Made by a program: the position numbers and the translations under genes
Assembly (NCBI RefSeq): GCF_015594545.1
Contig: NZ_JADIIO010000001.1
Coordinates: 992,001-1,056,000 of the forward strand
Direction: 5' to 3'
DNA from: Staphylococcus durrellii
Lineage (GTDB): Bacteria > Bacillota > Bacilli > Staphylococcales > Staphylococcaceae
DNA: 64,000 nt
Notes under the pieces: generated by a model
What the model saw: only the letters and a program-made list of their open reading frames with translations
Told to the model about the DNA's origin: nothing
Database searches by the model: none
Shown here: piece after piece, positions 1 to 8,249 of the stretch
Position numbering within the stretch: the stretch's first letter is position 1
Layout of the letters: every line of letters begins with the position of its first letter

Positions 1-373
1 CTTTGAGTGTTAAGTGAGGTGCTTTGTGAATCTTAATCTATGAATCAAAACACTTTATAAATGGCACGTTATGGCATGTTGTTATTTTGTGTACATCTTT
101 ATTTACTTCCTCGTAAGGTCATTCTTAGCTACGATTGCATCATTTTTTTTAGTGAATCCTATTTTTCTATAATTTTTTCAATTTATCACAAAATCATATT
201 TTCATGTTTATTAATTGGTATTCATGTATTCCTCATAAAAAGGTGAATATATGGCACTGGAGGTTCCCTTGAATTTATATTGACCACATTTATGAGCTAA
301 ACTAAATATTTATAGGTTAAAAGAATAACAGAAGAATCTTCTCAAATAATTATACACGTTTAATTTACTAGAA

Positions 374-447
374 TTTTCACTTGTAAATAAAAGATTATTT
401 ACTTTTTGCTATTACAACTAAAATTATTATAATAATGTATTAATATT
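374..447 (+). promoter_or_regulatory. Weak copy of the ACT direct-repeat promoter element
   Basis: Two ACT cores at 379 and 401 (22 bp apart, in TTTTCACTT and TTATTTACTTT) are followed 41 bp later by a -10-like TAATAT at 442-447. The geometry matches the eleven better copies, but the first half-site and the -10 are both degenerate. No gene or terminator hairpin was found just downstream, so this may be a relic. Confidence 0.3.
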
Positions 448-554
448 CGGGTAATTATTTTTAACTTATTACAAACTTTAAAAAATTATTTGTCTTAAAT
501 TAGTGTCATATACTAATAAAGCAATGTATATGTAGGCGTATATTATATAATTTA

Positions 555-629
555 TTTTTTACTTTAAACTCTATTTTATTTACTTAATTTTTAATAAAAC
601 TATGAAATTATAAAAGAGGGGTTTATATT
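555..629 (+). promoter_or_regulatory. ACT direct-repeat promoter element upstream of the exotoxin gene
   Basis: TTTTTTACTT with ACT at 561 and TATTTACTT with ACT at 582 are 21 bp apart. A -10-like TATATT at 624-629 lies 42 bp after the second ACT. The start of transcription would be near 636, leaving a leader of about 185 nt before the exotoxin gene. No good -35 hexamer is visible, which fits dependence on an activator. Confidence 0.6.
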
Positions 630-821
630 TAATAGAAACAGATAAATTGATAAGTATCTTGTCAGGTAGTGTAGCCAAAAAACAAGTTTTGCACCAATTA
701 CATTTGGGGTTAATTTATGGATTAATTCTAATAAATAATTATAAAATACTTGCAACTAATGGTTAGGTTTATGAAGATCTTATTATTTATTCAAAAAGCT
801 CAGTTGAATCGGAGGTAGAAG

Positions 822-1505
822 ATGAAAAATAAATTTTCGTTTGTAATTGTTGTAATAAGCTTATTTATTGTGTTTAATAATTTAGACTTACATGCAAAAG
901 ATAATAATAGATATAGATCAGAAGTTTTAAAAAATTATTATAACACTGACTTATTAGATTATAGTGATCAAACAATAATAAAAAAATACGGTGATAATAT
1001 TGTAATAGAAGCTGGAGATCAAAATCAAAAGGTTAAGATTGCTTCTTTTTTAAATAACTCGCAATTATTTGATAGATTAAATGTTGGAGATAAAGTTAAT
1101 ATTAAAGCTATAAAAGAGTTTACTTATCCAATATGTAAAGGTATAGGTTATGAAACAAAGGGTGGGGTGACCATATCTTCTGAAGAACCTATGGTTGATA
1201 ATTATAGTATACCACTGACAGTGTTTAAGGATGATGGAAGTAAAACGATAGCAGCACCTAATATTATGCAATTTAATAGGGAAAATGTAACTATACAAGA
1301 ACTTGATTATAAAACAAGAAAAGTATTAATTAAGAAATTAGATTTGTACAAAAACTCAAATTATTCTAATGGAAAAATATATGCGCATATGAAGAATGGA
1401 GAAGAGATATTCATATCTGATTTATCAGTGAAACCTAATTATAGTGATAATAAGTTGATTAATGCAAAAAATATTAGTCATATGGATGTTCAACTAGCAT
1501 ATTAA
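822..1505 (+). CDS. Secreted superantigen-fold exotoxin (enterotoxin / SSL-like)
   Basis: The 227-residue protein starts with a signal peptide of about 25 residues (likely cut after HA, before KDNN). The remainder, about 200 residues, fits the staphylococcal/streptococcal superantigen fold: an N-terminal OB domain and a C-terminal beta-grasp domain. Residues 153-176 match the family signature 2 (VTIQELD, then TR, then L and LY at the right spacing) except that the first Lys is Arg. Signature 1 is only partly kept as KGGVTISSEE around residues 113-122, and the paired Cys residues of the classical enterotoxin disulfide loop are not seen. It could therefore be a true superantigen or an SSL-type immune evasion protein; sequence alone does not decide. 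ATG is preceded by ATCGGAGG. A decayed relative lies at 2703-3141. It is likely driven by the direct-repeat promoter at 555-629. Confidence 0.8.
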   Translation: MKNKFSFVIVVISLFIVFNNLDLHAKDNNRYRSEVLKNYYNTDLLDYSDQTIIKKYGDNIVIEAGDQNQKVKIASFLNNSQLFDRLNVGDKVNIKAIKEFTYPICKGIGYETKGGVTISSEEPMVDNYSIPLTVFKDDGSKTIAAPNIMQFNRENVTIQELDYKTRKVLIKKLDLYKNSNYSNGKIYAHMKNGEEIFISDLSVKPNYSDNKLINAKNISHMDVQLAY

Positions 1506-1891
1506 AAAAACGAAATATTGTAAATTAACACAAAAGCAAAGAGACTATGATATATAAATAACTTTACAAAAACCTAATTATTAATTTATTGGTATTAATA
1601 TGTCGTTAATTTATATCTATATAGCCTCTTATTTTGAAAATACATGTGATCTTTTGGTTTGAAATATATTCGGTTATTATTAGTGACATACAACATCTAT
1701 CTTTATAACAAGATATCTGATAGTTAGGCGAACGACATAATCTATGCGAAGTATGCTTTATTTTTACTTTAGACAGACAATACTTTACTTGTTTATCAGT
1801 ATTTATATATTAAGTGTACTATTTACTTTAAAATATAAATAAAAATATATAAAACGATTATATATATAATAAAACATCAAGGAGTGACATC
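1506..1891. other. Intergenic region between exotoxin and protease genes
   Basis: The first part (about 1541-1627) can form an imperfect long-loop hairpin (GAGACTAT... with ...ATATAGCCTC) that may end the exotoxin transcript. The second part carries the promoter element at 1761-1834. Nothing protein-coding is seen. Confidence 0.4.
1761..1834 (+). promoter_or_regulatory. ACT direct-repeat promoter element of the serine protease gene
   Basis: TTTTTACTT (ACT at 1766) and ACTTTACTT (ACT at 1787) are 21 bp apart. A -10-like TAAAAT at 1829-1834 lies 42 bp after the second ACT. Transcription would start near 1841, about 50 nt before the protease start codon. Confidence 0.6.
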
Positions 1892-2605
1892 ATGATAAAT
1901 AATTTAGGTAAATTAATAATTTTGTGTATCTTATTAACATTTACTTTTTCTATTGGAAATAAAGTTGAGGCTAACAATCAGGGTGTCGTAACAACTAATA
2001 CTACTGAGGGAAATAATTTATTTACGTCTAAGTTACAATTAAATAATGGATATTGTACTGCTGTAGCATTATCGGAGAAAACTTTTTTAACTGCGGGACA
2101 TTGTGTTGGCTTTGAAAGTAAAAATGAATCTCTAGGTTATGTTTACCCGGCTAATTCAGGTATTTTAGATCCATTATCCTATATGGAAGTTACTGAAAGT
2201 ATTAATTATGACAATAATAATAAAGCTGGTGGTAAGGATTTAGCCTTAGTAAAAGGAACATCGCCATCGACAAGTATGCTTTATTATTTGAAAGACAAGT
2301 CACCTAAAATTAAAACAATAGACAACATTGAGGAATATATTGGTCGTGAAGTATACACAATAGGATACCCGCTTAATAAAGGGGAAAAATATCAAGTGAG
2401 ATATGACGGTCAAATTGTAGCCGAATACCATGATACAATAGGGACTGATATATCACCTTCTAAAGGAGGTCGTTCTGGAGGTGGCTTATACTTAAAAGAT
2501 ACGGATGAACTTATCGGTATTTTATCATTTAATACTCAGAGCACTACGACTTATTTTGCACCAATTACGACCGAAGTAAATGAATGGATAAATGAGCATA
2601 AATAA
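1892..2605 (+). CDS. Secreted trypsin-fold serine protease (V8 / Spl / exfoliatin family, S1B)
   Basis: The 237-residue protein has an N-terminal signal peptide (hydrophobic core LGKLIILCILLTFTFSIG, likely cut near VEA/NNQG). The catalytic triad is readable: His70 in TAGHC, Asp116 in GGKDLALVK and Ser195 in GGRSGGGLY. The GxSGG context and the downstream ELIGI strand are typical of staphylococcal glutamyl endopeptidase, Spl and exfoliative toxin proteases. SGGG instead of the common SGSP is unusual and could affect substrate choice. There is no obvious long propeptide, as in Spl proteases. ATG follows CAAGGAGTGACATC. It sits between an intact and a broken exotoxin gene and has its own direct-repeat promoter. 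The substrate cannot be read from the sequence. Confidence 0.85.
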   Translation: MINNLGKLIILCILLTFTFSIGNKVEANNQGVVTTNTTEGNNLFTSKLQLNNGYCTAVALSEKTFLTAGHCVGFESKNESLGYVYPANSGILDPLSYMEVTESINYDNNNKAGGKDLALVKGTSPSTSMLYYLKDKSPKIKTIDNIEEYIGREVYTIGYPLNKGEKYQVRYDGQIVAEYHDTIGTDISPSKGGRSGGGLYLKDTDELIGILSFNTQSTTTYFAPITTEVNEWINEHK

Positions 2606-2702
2606 AAGAACGTTTAATCTTCATAAACATCTATTTGAATATAATTTTTATTATTGTTGTAAAGTTAAAATAATTTCATACATAAGTGATCCCATTATAT
2701 TT

Positions 2703-3141
2703 TAGTAAGTTAAATGTCGGAAATAAAGTAAAAGTACATGCAGTTAAAGATTTAAGTCATGGCATTTGTGATGATGTAAAATATGAGGTGAACAGAGGGG
2801 CGGTATTAGTTTAACATCACAACATAAAATCTTCCCATGGATGTATTTATTGGAGACACTGATTACACTGTAGTTAATAATCATATTATGTAGTTTAATA
2901 AAGCACATACTATGATTTAAGAGAAAGGTAATAAAGTTAGAAAATTATTAATTTATAAAAGTGGTACTTACAAAGATTTAAAACATATCAATGGTCAGAT
3001 TTATACTCATATGAATTATGACTGAAAGATTTTTATAGCAAATTTAAATACTAAGCCAAATTATAAAGACAATAGATTAATTAACACTGAAAATATTAGT
3101 CATTTAGACATAAGTTTAAAAATAAAATTAAAACCATTGTA
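2703..3141 (+). pseudogene. Decayed second superantigen-like exotoxin gene
   Basis: Translated pieces line up with the intact exotoxin at 822-1505. LNVGNKVKVHAVKDLSHGIC matches LNVGDKVNIKAIKEFTYPIC, and downstream pieces such as NGQIYTHM, KPNYKDNRLINTENISHLD match NGKIYAHM and KPNYSDNKLINAKNISHMD. The reading frame is broken by a stop after RGAVLV, a frame change near 2830-2860, and stops before FNKAH, after HTMI and after MNYD. The N-terminal region with the signal peptide is missing or unrecognisable. The start is approximate. Tandem exotoxin copies flanking a protease point to an old toxin cluster in decay. Confidence 0.8.
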
Positions 3142-3175
3142 GTTATTAGTTACAAATATAACTTCAATGGTTTTT
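3131..3175 (+). terminator. Rho-independent terminator
   Basis: AAACCATTG at the left and CAATGGTTT at the right, extended inward by AGTTAT / ATAACT, followed by TTTTT. It lies at the end of the exotoxin pseudogene and the hairpin is still well formed. Confidence 0.7.
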
Positions 3176-3221
3176 ATGTACAGTTACTAATATATACATA
3201 TGTGATTTATCTATAGAATAA

Positions 3222-3407
3222 TTAAGATGTTTTATCATTATTAAAAAATGAATCAACAACATCCGCTACATTTTCGCGAGCATTATCTTTTTTATTTTGT
3301 TGTTTAAGATCTTCATCATCAATTTCTTCATCTGTAATGTCAGCGATTCTATTTTTTACTTCTCTTCTTGTCCAGCCCATCTTTTTAATTTCTTTTTCAT
3401 AGTCCAT
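3222..3407 (-). CDS. Small acidic hypothetical protein
   Basis: A 61-residue protein, highly charged and without hydrophobic segments (MDYEKEIKKMGWTRREVKN then an acidic stretch TDEEIDDEDL). On the minus strand a good AAGGAG lies 11 nt before the ATG. The charge pattern is protein-like and does not mirror a gene on the other strand, so I think it is real. It stands alone, convergent with the exotoxin remnant. I do not recognise a function. Confidence 0.6.
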   Translation of the reverse strand: MDYEKEIKKMGWTRREVKNRIADITDEEIDDEDLKQQNKKDNARENVADVVDSFFNNDKTS

Positions 3408-3644
3408 GTTGGATTAAGCTCCTTGATTTTATGTTTTTGTATTCAAAAAATTGTTCTTCATTTAAATTATAATATTAGAAATTTTATGCTATTTAATTTC
3501 AAATAATGTTAATCAACCACATTATATTGGTTTTTACAAATTTAGCAACTAAATTGACTTAAAATAATACTTCTTTTAGATGTTCAGAATAAATATTTAT
3601 GACGCATAGTATACATTTAAAACCAGATTTGAGGGGATTGTAAT

Positions 3645-3959
3645 AGTAATTTAATTGAAGAAAGTATTGTTAATGATCCGTTCGTTATTGCTTATGATAT
3701 TAAAAATGGAGCATCATATCTAATTGATAATGGCTATCATGGTTACTTAGTGAATAATGGCAATATAGATGACTTAGCTATTGATTTAATTATTTACTTA
3801 AATATGCTAACAACAAAATACCAAAATTTTTATGATACAGCGTTAGACAAGGTTAAACCATTCTCTAATGAAAAGATCGCAAAATTTTCGGTAGGGCTAT
3901 TTGAAAGCACGAAGACGAATGTAAAAGTAATTAGAAATGATAACAAATTTAAAAATTAA
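3645..3959 (+). pseudogene. C-terminal fragment of a family 4 glycosyltransferase
   Basis: The open frame from about 3645 reads NDPFVIAYDIKNGASYLIDN and then GYHGYLVNNGNID. This is the nucleotide-sugar binding end of a GT-B glycosyltransferase (compare PVIAYDI-GP-ELI-G-NGYLV in teichoic-acid or adhesin glucosyltransferases). The N-terminal domain and the EGFGLS-like part are missing, and there is no ribosome binding site before the frame or before ATG 3750. It is a remnant of about 100 codons. A second small remnant follows at 3991-4068, ending in a hydrophobic stretch WFVGILVITLGLASSAF, possibly the tail of another lost membrane protein. Confidence 0.65.
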
Positions 3960-4075
3960 AAAATAAGATTAAAAGATTATCTAAAGTTATAGAAGTAAAA
4001 ATAATCAATTAGACTGGTTTGTTGGTATATTGGTTATCACACTAGGTTTGGCTAGCAGTGCATTTTAATTGTATT

Positions 4076-4103
4076 AACACCTATGGTAATATAGGTGTTT
4101 TTT
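4076..4103 (+). terminator. Rho-independent terminator
   Basis: AACACCTAT and ATAGGTGTT form a 9-bp stem around a 5-nt loop, followed by a T tract. It closes the remnant region and insulates the YSIRK gene. Confidence 0.75.
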
Positions 4104-4301
4104 ATTTACAGTTGCTTAATTATTACCAAATTAACTTAATATATTTATCTAAAAAGTACATTAATATTTTACATACCTTATTCAAAAAATAATTTAATAA
4201 CTAATATCGTCATTTATATAAGAGAAATTGATGTTTAAAATCACCTAAGCAAATTTAAATAATAAAAATTGTTAGTTATATTTATAGTGACGTATTTTTT
4301 C

Positions 4302-4376
4302 TTTTTACTTATTCCACACTATTATTTTACTTAACATCGAATGAATCTTTTATTAATCATTAAATGTATATATAAT
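4302..4376 (+). promoter_or_regulatory. ACT direct-repeat promoter element of the YSIRK protein gene
   Basis: TTTTTACTT (ACT at 4307) and TATTTTACTT (ACT at 4329) are 22 bp apart, the only clear copy with this spacing. TATAAT at 4371-4376 lies 42 bp after the second ACT. The predicted start of transcription is near 4383, inside the palindrome at 4382-4400. Confidence 0.65.
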
Positions 4377-4381
4377 TCTGA

Positions 4382-4400
4382 TTTGCCTAAGTTAGGCAAA
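4382..4400. promoter_or_regulatory. Perfect 19-bp palindrome at the transcription start
   Basis: TTTGCCTAA-G-TTAGGCAAA is a perfect inverted repeat. It sits directly after the -10 hexamer and 10 bp before the AAAGGGAG ribosome binding site. The position is that of a repressor operator. The TTTGCCT / AGGCAAA arms resemble DtxR/MntR-type metalloregulator boxes, but this assignment is inference. As RNA it could also form a 9-bp 5' hairpin. Confidence 0.55.
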
Positions 4401-4426
4401 AATTTAATAAAGGGAGTAGGATTAAA

Positions 4427-7400
4427 TTGGAATATAATCAAGAATACGCATCAAGAAAGGTCAACAAATATTCAATTAGAAAATTTAGTGTTGGACTTGC
4501 GTCTATAGTTGTGGGAAGTGTCATTTTTTATGGACAGAATGTACAGGCGGCAGAAGGACAACAAAATAACGTATCAATGCAACAAAATAATAGCGCAGAT
4601 GCACAAACACCTTCGTCGGAAGTGAATGATTCTGCAGTGAGTGCTGTGAATGTGCAAAGAGTAAGCTCTGAAAGTATATTGACAGAAAGCAACACAGGTA
4701 GTGAAGTTAAGCAACTTAGTGCACAAGTGACATCAAATGCTAATCAACCACAAACTGCACAAGCACCTGTAGAAAATAAAAATCAAGTACAAGACAATAC
4801 GAACGTAACAAAGCAAAGCCAACAGTCCTCTAAATCAGTATTAAAACAAACTCAAGTTGAAATAAAGCAAGTCAATGCGCAAACTAAGCAAATTGATTTA
4901 TTTAATTATATAGAGCAAAATAGTAAACATTTAACAGAAAACGAGAGACAATTTTATTTACGTGCAATAGCACGTGAAATGCCAATTTTGACGAAAGATT
5001 GGCAAAAAATTTATGACAAGAACTACTCTGCAGTAACTAATGATGTGAACACAAGTGAAGTTGGAACTCAAAAGGTTCAAAAAATAAAAAATATAACTGA
5101 CTCATTACAAAGCTTAATTACAAATAGAGATAGTGATGAGTACTATACTAATTTGAGAAATGACAATATATCTAAAAATTTAAATCACTTTACGTTAAAT
5201 AATAATTTTGAAAAAACACAAGATGGGGAGCAAACACTTAAACTAGGCCTAAGTAAAAATATTGTACAAATAACATATCCTCATAATGGTAAGTGGCTTA
5301 AATGGGACCATAGGTTTGATCACTGGGGGATTCGTACGAATGATTCTTTGAATAATAAAATTAAAGAAGTTAGATTAAAATATCGTTGGAATGGTAAATC
5401 TTATGACGAAGTTATCAACAGAGATAAAGATGGTTTTTACTGGTTTAAAGAAGAAGCAAAACATGGTTTTAAAGCACACTTAGGTGGGGCAGTAGATTTT
5501 CTTGTTAAACTTAAAAAGAATGCGGTATTAGATAAGAGTAAAGACGCTGTTTGGGGCTACATACTTAGCGATGCTGAACATAAAAACCCAATGGCAATCG
5601 TCAACTATGCTTTTAAGAAATTTAATTTAGGTCAACAAAATTTTGATCAAAATTTTAATGCTAGTACGCTAGCGACGTTAAAACAAGATGTAACTAGTAA
5701 AATTAATGATAAAATACGTGGTTTCTCAGCTCAGGATACGAGTAAAGACTATTACTTAGGTCAATTATCGCAAGTGACTGAGAGCATTACTACGCCAGAA
5801 CAATACATTGAAGCAATAGCAAAATTAATACACATTAATCGACGTGTTACTACCGCTTTAGAAGAAGTTAGGCCGAGTGCACCTCAACATAGAACGGTTA
5901 ATGCTAATACTAAAGATGTTAACGTATTAAAATATATCGAAGAAAACAGTAAGTATTTATCAGATGAAGAACGTAAATTCTTCCTACGTCAAGTTACACG
6001 CCATTCGGGGTTCCATTCACGTGACTGGAATCATATTTATAGAAAAGATTATGACAATATATCTGCGAATGTGAATAGTAGAACGGTTGGTTCAAGCAAT
6101 GTTGATAGTTTAAACAAATTATTAACGGCAATGTATGATTTAATCGAAGGTCGTAACAATGACCAACTATATAAAGAATTAACAACTGATTCAGCCAGCC
6201 AAAATTTAAACAATACGTATACGTTAGATAACAATGTAACACAAAATAACGGCCAACAAACTGTAAAAATACAAGTAGGAAAAACTACTTTACAATTTTC
6301 AGACTATAATAATGGAGCATGGTGGGAATGGCAAAAACGCTTTGAACAATGGGGCTTAAGAGCTAACGAATCGCTAAATAGAAAGATAGATAAGGTAACA
6401 GCAAAATATCGTTGGAATGGTCAAGAATACGAAGATGTATTGGTTAGAGATAGCAAAGGTTTCTATTGGTTCAAGGAAGATGAAAAATTTGCAGATGGTA
6501 AAGCAAAAGTTGGTGGAGAAGTGAATTTCTTATTAACATTTAAGAAAGATGCAGTTCTTGATAAAGCTAATGATAAATTATGGGGTTATGTCATTAGTGA
6601 TTCTAAAGATTTAGAAACAAAAGCAGGTGCTAATGTAGGTTTTGGAAAAATTAACTTTGATTCAGTATTAAGTAAGTTTAATAGTCAAGCGGTAACTAAT
6701 ATAAAACAAGATTTACTCAATAATATTCAAACATTAGCACCAGTATTAACTACTGTTCAAGAAAATGCTGAAGGATTTAAAACAAAACTTGAAGCGGTCA
6801 ACATTGATAATTTATCTGAGCAACAATTTGAGCAGGTAAAATCTCAATTAGATAATCTTACTAAAGAAGTTGCACAATCTGCGCTAAAAAACAGTTTATT
6901 ATCAGTACCATCTAATAAAGAACATCTAAGCCAATATGCTAAATTATCGAATGATAGTTATTTCTTAAGTTTCCAATCATTAAATACTGATCCTGTTAAT
7001 TCACTTAATGCAGACGGTTCTGTCACATTAAAACCACATGGCTATTTATTCTATAATGTGAAAACTGAAAAGGAATTAGCGCCTGGTAAGCGAGTGAATT
7101 TAACATTAGTAGCTAACAATGTGGACAAAAATACTAAATTCGAATATGGTGTTCTGAGCGAAAATAATACTTATATCGTAGGTATTACGCAAATTCCTAA
7201 AACAAACGACGGACGATATAAATTACAAAACTTTACTATTCCACAAGGTGCAAAGAAATTTGCTTTACGTTTAGATAATCGCCAAGGTACAACTGATACA
7301 CATGTAAAACTATTTACGTTAGTACCTGAAAATAGTATTCAAAATAAAACTGAAAACTTGTTAGTTGTACCAGATAATTTTCAACATATTGGGAATTTTG

Positions 7401-7810
7401 CTAAATACAACCAAGATGGACAATTTTTAAATTTCCAAGCGTTAAATACAGCACCAATTAATTCATTTAATGCAGATGGCTCTTTAACACTTAAACCAAA
7501 AGGTTATTTATTTTATAACCTGAAAGCTGAAGGAGCACTTGCACCTGGTAAACAATTTAATATATTAGTCATGACAAGTCAGGTTGATGAAAACACCAAA
7601 TTAGAATATGGCTTCCATGACCAAAAAAATAAATTAGGTAATACGATTACTGCAATTACTAAAACAAGTGAAGGAAGATATTCTATAGATAACGTTACTG
7701 TACCTGAGAACGTTAAAGACGTCGCTCTTAGATTGGACAACCGTACTGGTTCTTCTGACGCAATTATTCAAGGTGTATTTATCGTACCTACAAAACCAAC
7801 TGAAGTGTAA
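4427..7810 (+). CDS. Large YSIRK-type secreted protein with two duplicated modules, no sortase motif
   Basis: The 1127-residue protein starts at TTG behind AAAGGGAG. It has a YSIRK-type signal peptide (NKYSIRKFSVGLASIVVGS, residues about 14-32) and then a Gln/Asn/Ser-rich linker to about residue 150. Two homologous modules of about 240 residues follow (about 156-395 and 497-745). Each begins NYIEQNSKHL / KYIEENSKYL and contains a Trp-rich core with KYRWNGKSY / KYRWNGQEY and GFYWFKE. After a helical spacer come two tandem beta-rich repeats of about 148 residues (about 822-970 and 978-1127) sharing FNADGS or LNADGS, LKP-GYLFYN, LAPGK and RLDNR. It ends PTKPTEV with no LPXTG, membrane segment or charged tail, although YSIRK signals usually go with sortase anchoring. 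I do not recognise the family; an adhesin or enzyme-like secreted protein are both possible. Confidence 0.8.
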   Translation: MEYNQEYASRKVNKYSIRKFSVGLASIVVGSVIFYGQNVQAAEGQQNNVSMQQNNSADAQTPSSEVNDSAVSAVNVQRVSSESILTESNTGSEVKQLSAQVTSNANQPQTAQAPVENKNQVQDNTNVTKQSQQSSKSVLKQTQVEIKQVNAQTKQIDLFNYIEQNSKHLTENERQFYLRAIAREMPILTKDWQKIYDKNYSAVTNDVNTSEVGTQKVQKIKNITDSLQSLITNRDSDEYYTNLRNDNISKNLNHFTLNNNFEKTQDGEQTLKLGLSKNIVQITYPHNGKWLKWDHRFDHWGIRTNDSLNNKIKEVRLKYRWNGKSYDEVINRDKDGFYWFKEEAKHGFKAHLGGAVDFLVKLKKNAVLDKSKDAVWGYILSDAEHKNPMAIVNYAFKKFNLGQQNFDQNFNASTLATLKQDVTSKINDKIRGFSAQDTSKDYYLGQLSQVTESITTPEQYIEAIAKLIHINRRVTTALEEVRPSAPQHRTVNANTKDVNVLKYIEENSKYLSDEERKFFLRQVTRHSGFHSRDWNHIYRKDYDNISANVNSRTVGSSNVDSLNKLLTAMYDLIEGRNNDQLYKELTTDSASQNLNNTYTLDNNVTQNNGQQTVKIQVGKTTLQFSDYNNGAWWEWQKRFEQWGLRANESLNRKIDKVTAKYRWNGQEYEDVLVRDSKGFYWFKEDEKFADGKAKVGGEVNFLLTFKKDAVLDKANDKLWGYVISDSKDLETKAGANVGFGKINFDSVLSKFNSQAVTNIKQDLLNNIQTLAPVLTTVQENAEGFKTKLEAVNIDNLSEQQFEQVKSQLDNLTKEVAQSALKNSLLSVPSNKEHLSQYAKLSNDSYFLSFQSLNTDPVNSLNADGSVTLKPHGYLFYNVKTEKELAPGKRVNLTLVANNVDKNTKFEYGVLSENNTYIVGITQIPKTNDGRYKLQNFTIPQGAKKFALRLDNRQGTTDTHVKLFTLVPENSIQNKTENLLVVPDNFQHIGNFAKYNQDGQFLNFQALNTAPINSFNADGSLTLKPKGYLFYNLKAEGALAPGKQFNILVMTSQVDENTKLEYGFHDQKNKLGNTITAITKTSEGRYSIDNVTVPENVKDVALRLDNRTGSSDAIIQGVFIVPTKPTEV

Positions 7811-8170
7811 CGTTATAAAGGGTATACGACTTTAGTAATAATTTATGTAAATATAAGATCAAAGCAATGGATGACTGATTTGCTAATGAACTTGTGCTAA
7901 TTTGAAAAAATCTAACATTCATTGATAAAGCGGGAAGGCATAATCTAAAATAATCACGTAGATTTATCTCCCGCTCTTTTATTTATTTGGGAGGGGGATA
8001 TTTATAGATCCAAACTGAATCAGCGCAGTAGGTGTTGAATTTTTGAAGGGATTGATGAATAATAATGGTCAAGATAAGTTATTTAACGAGTAACTTTATT
8101 AAATAATGGTGCGTAACTTTACGCTTATTAGTAAAAGAAGAACGACAAATACTCAATTCATAAGTATATA
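7811..8170. other. Intergenic region after the YSIRK gene
   Basis: It holds the terminator at 7929-7982 and a short palindrome GCGTAACTTTACGC near 8112-8125. I see no gene and no LPXTG-coding sequence in any frame, so the YSIRK gene does not appear to be cut off from an anchor by a nearby frameshift. Confidence 0.5.
7929..7982 (+). terminator. Terminator of the YSIRK gene
   Basis: AGCGGGA pairs with TCCCGCT across an AT-rich inner region (ATAATCT / AGATTTAT can extend it), followed by CTTTTATT. Confidence 0.6.
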
Positions 8171-8242
8171 TTTTACTTATATGTATATAATTTTTGCTTA
8201 GATTAAAGGTTTTAACATTTAAGAAAAAATTGTTGTTATAAT
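8171..8242 (+). promoter_or_regulatory. ACT direct-repeat promoter element of a small RNA
   Basis: TTTTACTTA (ACT at 8175) and TTTTTGCTTA (GCT at 8196) are 21 bp apart. TATAAT at 8237-8242 lies 41 bp after the second core. It drives the small RNA-like unit starting near 8250. Confidence 0.6.
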
Positions 8243-8249
8243 AATTTTA

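Larger units (their letters stand above)
1..821. other. AT-rich intergenic region before the exotoxin gene
   Basis: I see no convincing intact gene here. A 45-codon open stretch at 629-766 (reading LIETDKLISILSGSVAKK onward, ending at TAG 764) could be debris of a lost gene, but I do not recognise it. Two promoter-like elements lie inside (374-447 weak, 555-629 clear) and are listed separately. The open frame at 61-246 has no ribosome binding site and no protein-like composition, so I do not call it. Confidence 0.5.
3960..4426. other. Intergenic region before the YSIRK protein gene
   Basis: It contains the short membrane-segment remnant ending at 4068, a terminator at 4076-4103, the direct-repeat promoter at 4302-4376 and a palindrome at 4382-4400. 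Nothing else is seen. Confidence 0.6.

Noticed and set aside
61..246. 61-codon open frame near the left end
   Set aside because: No ribosome binding site, composition typical of random AT-rich DNA (F, I, Y-rich), no similarity to a known family.
3297..3506. Open frame opposite the small acidic protein gene
   Set aside because: Shadow of the minus-strand gene, no ribosome binding site and very Phe/Ile-rich.
1..8170. Insertion sequences, phage attachment sites or tRNA genes as the cause of the accessory block
   Set aside because: No transposase or integrase frame, no terminal inverted repeats and no cloverleaf sequence were found in the left region.
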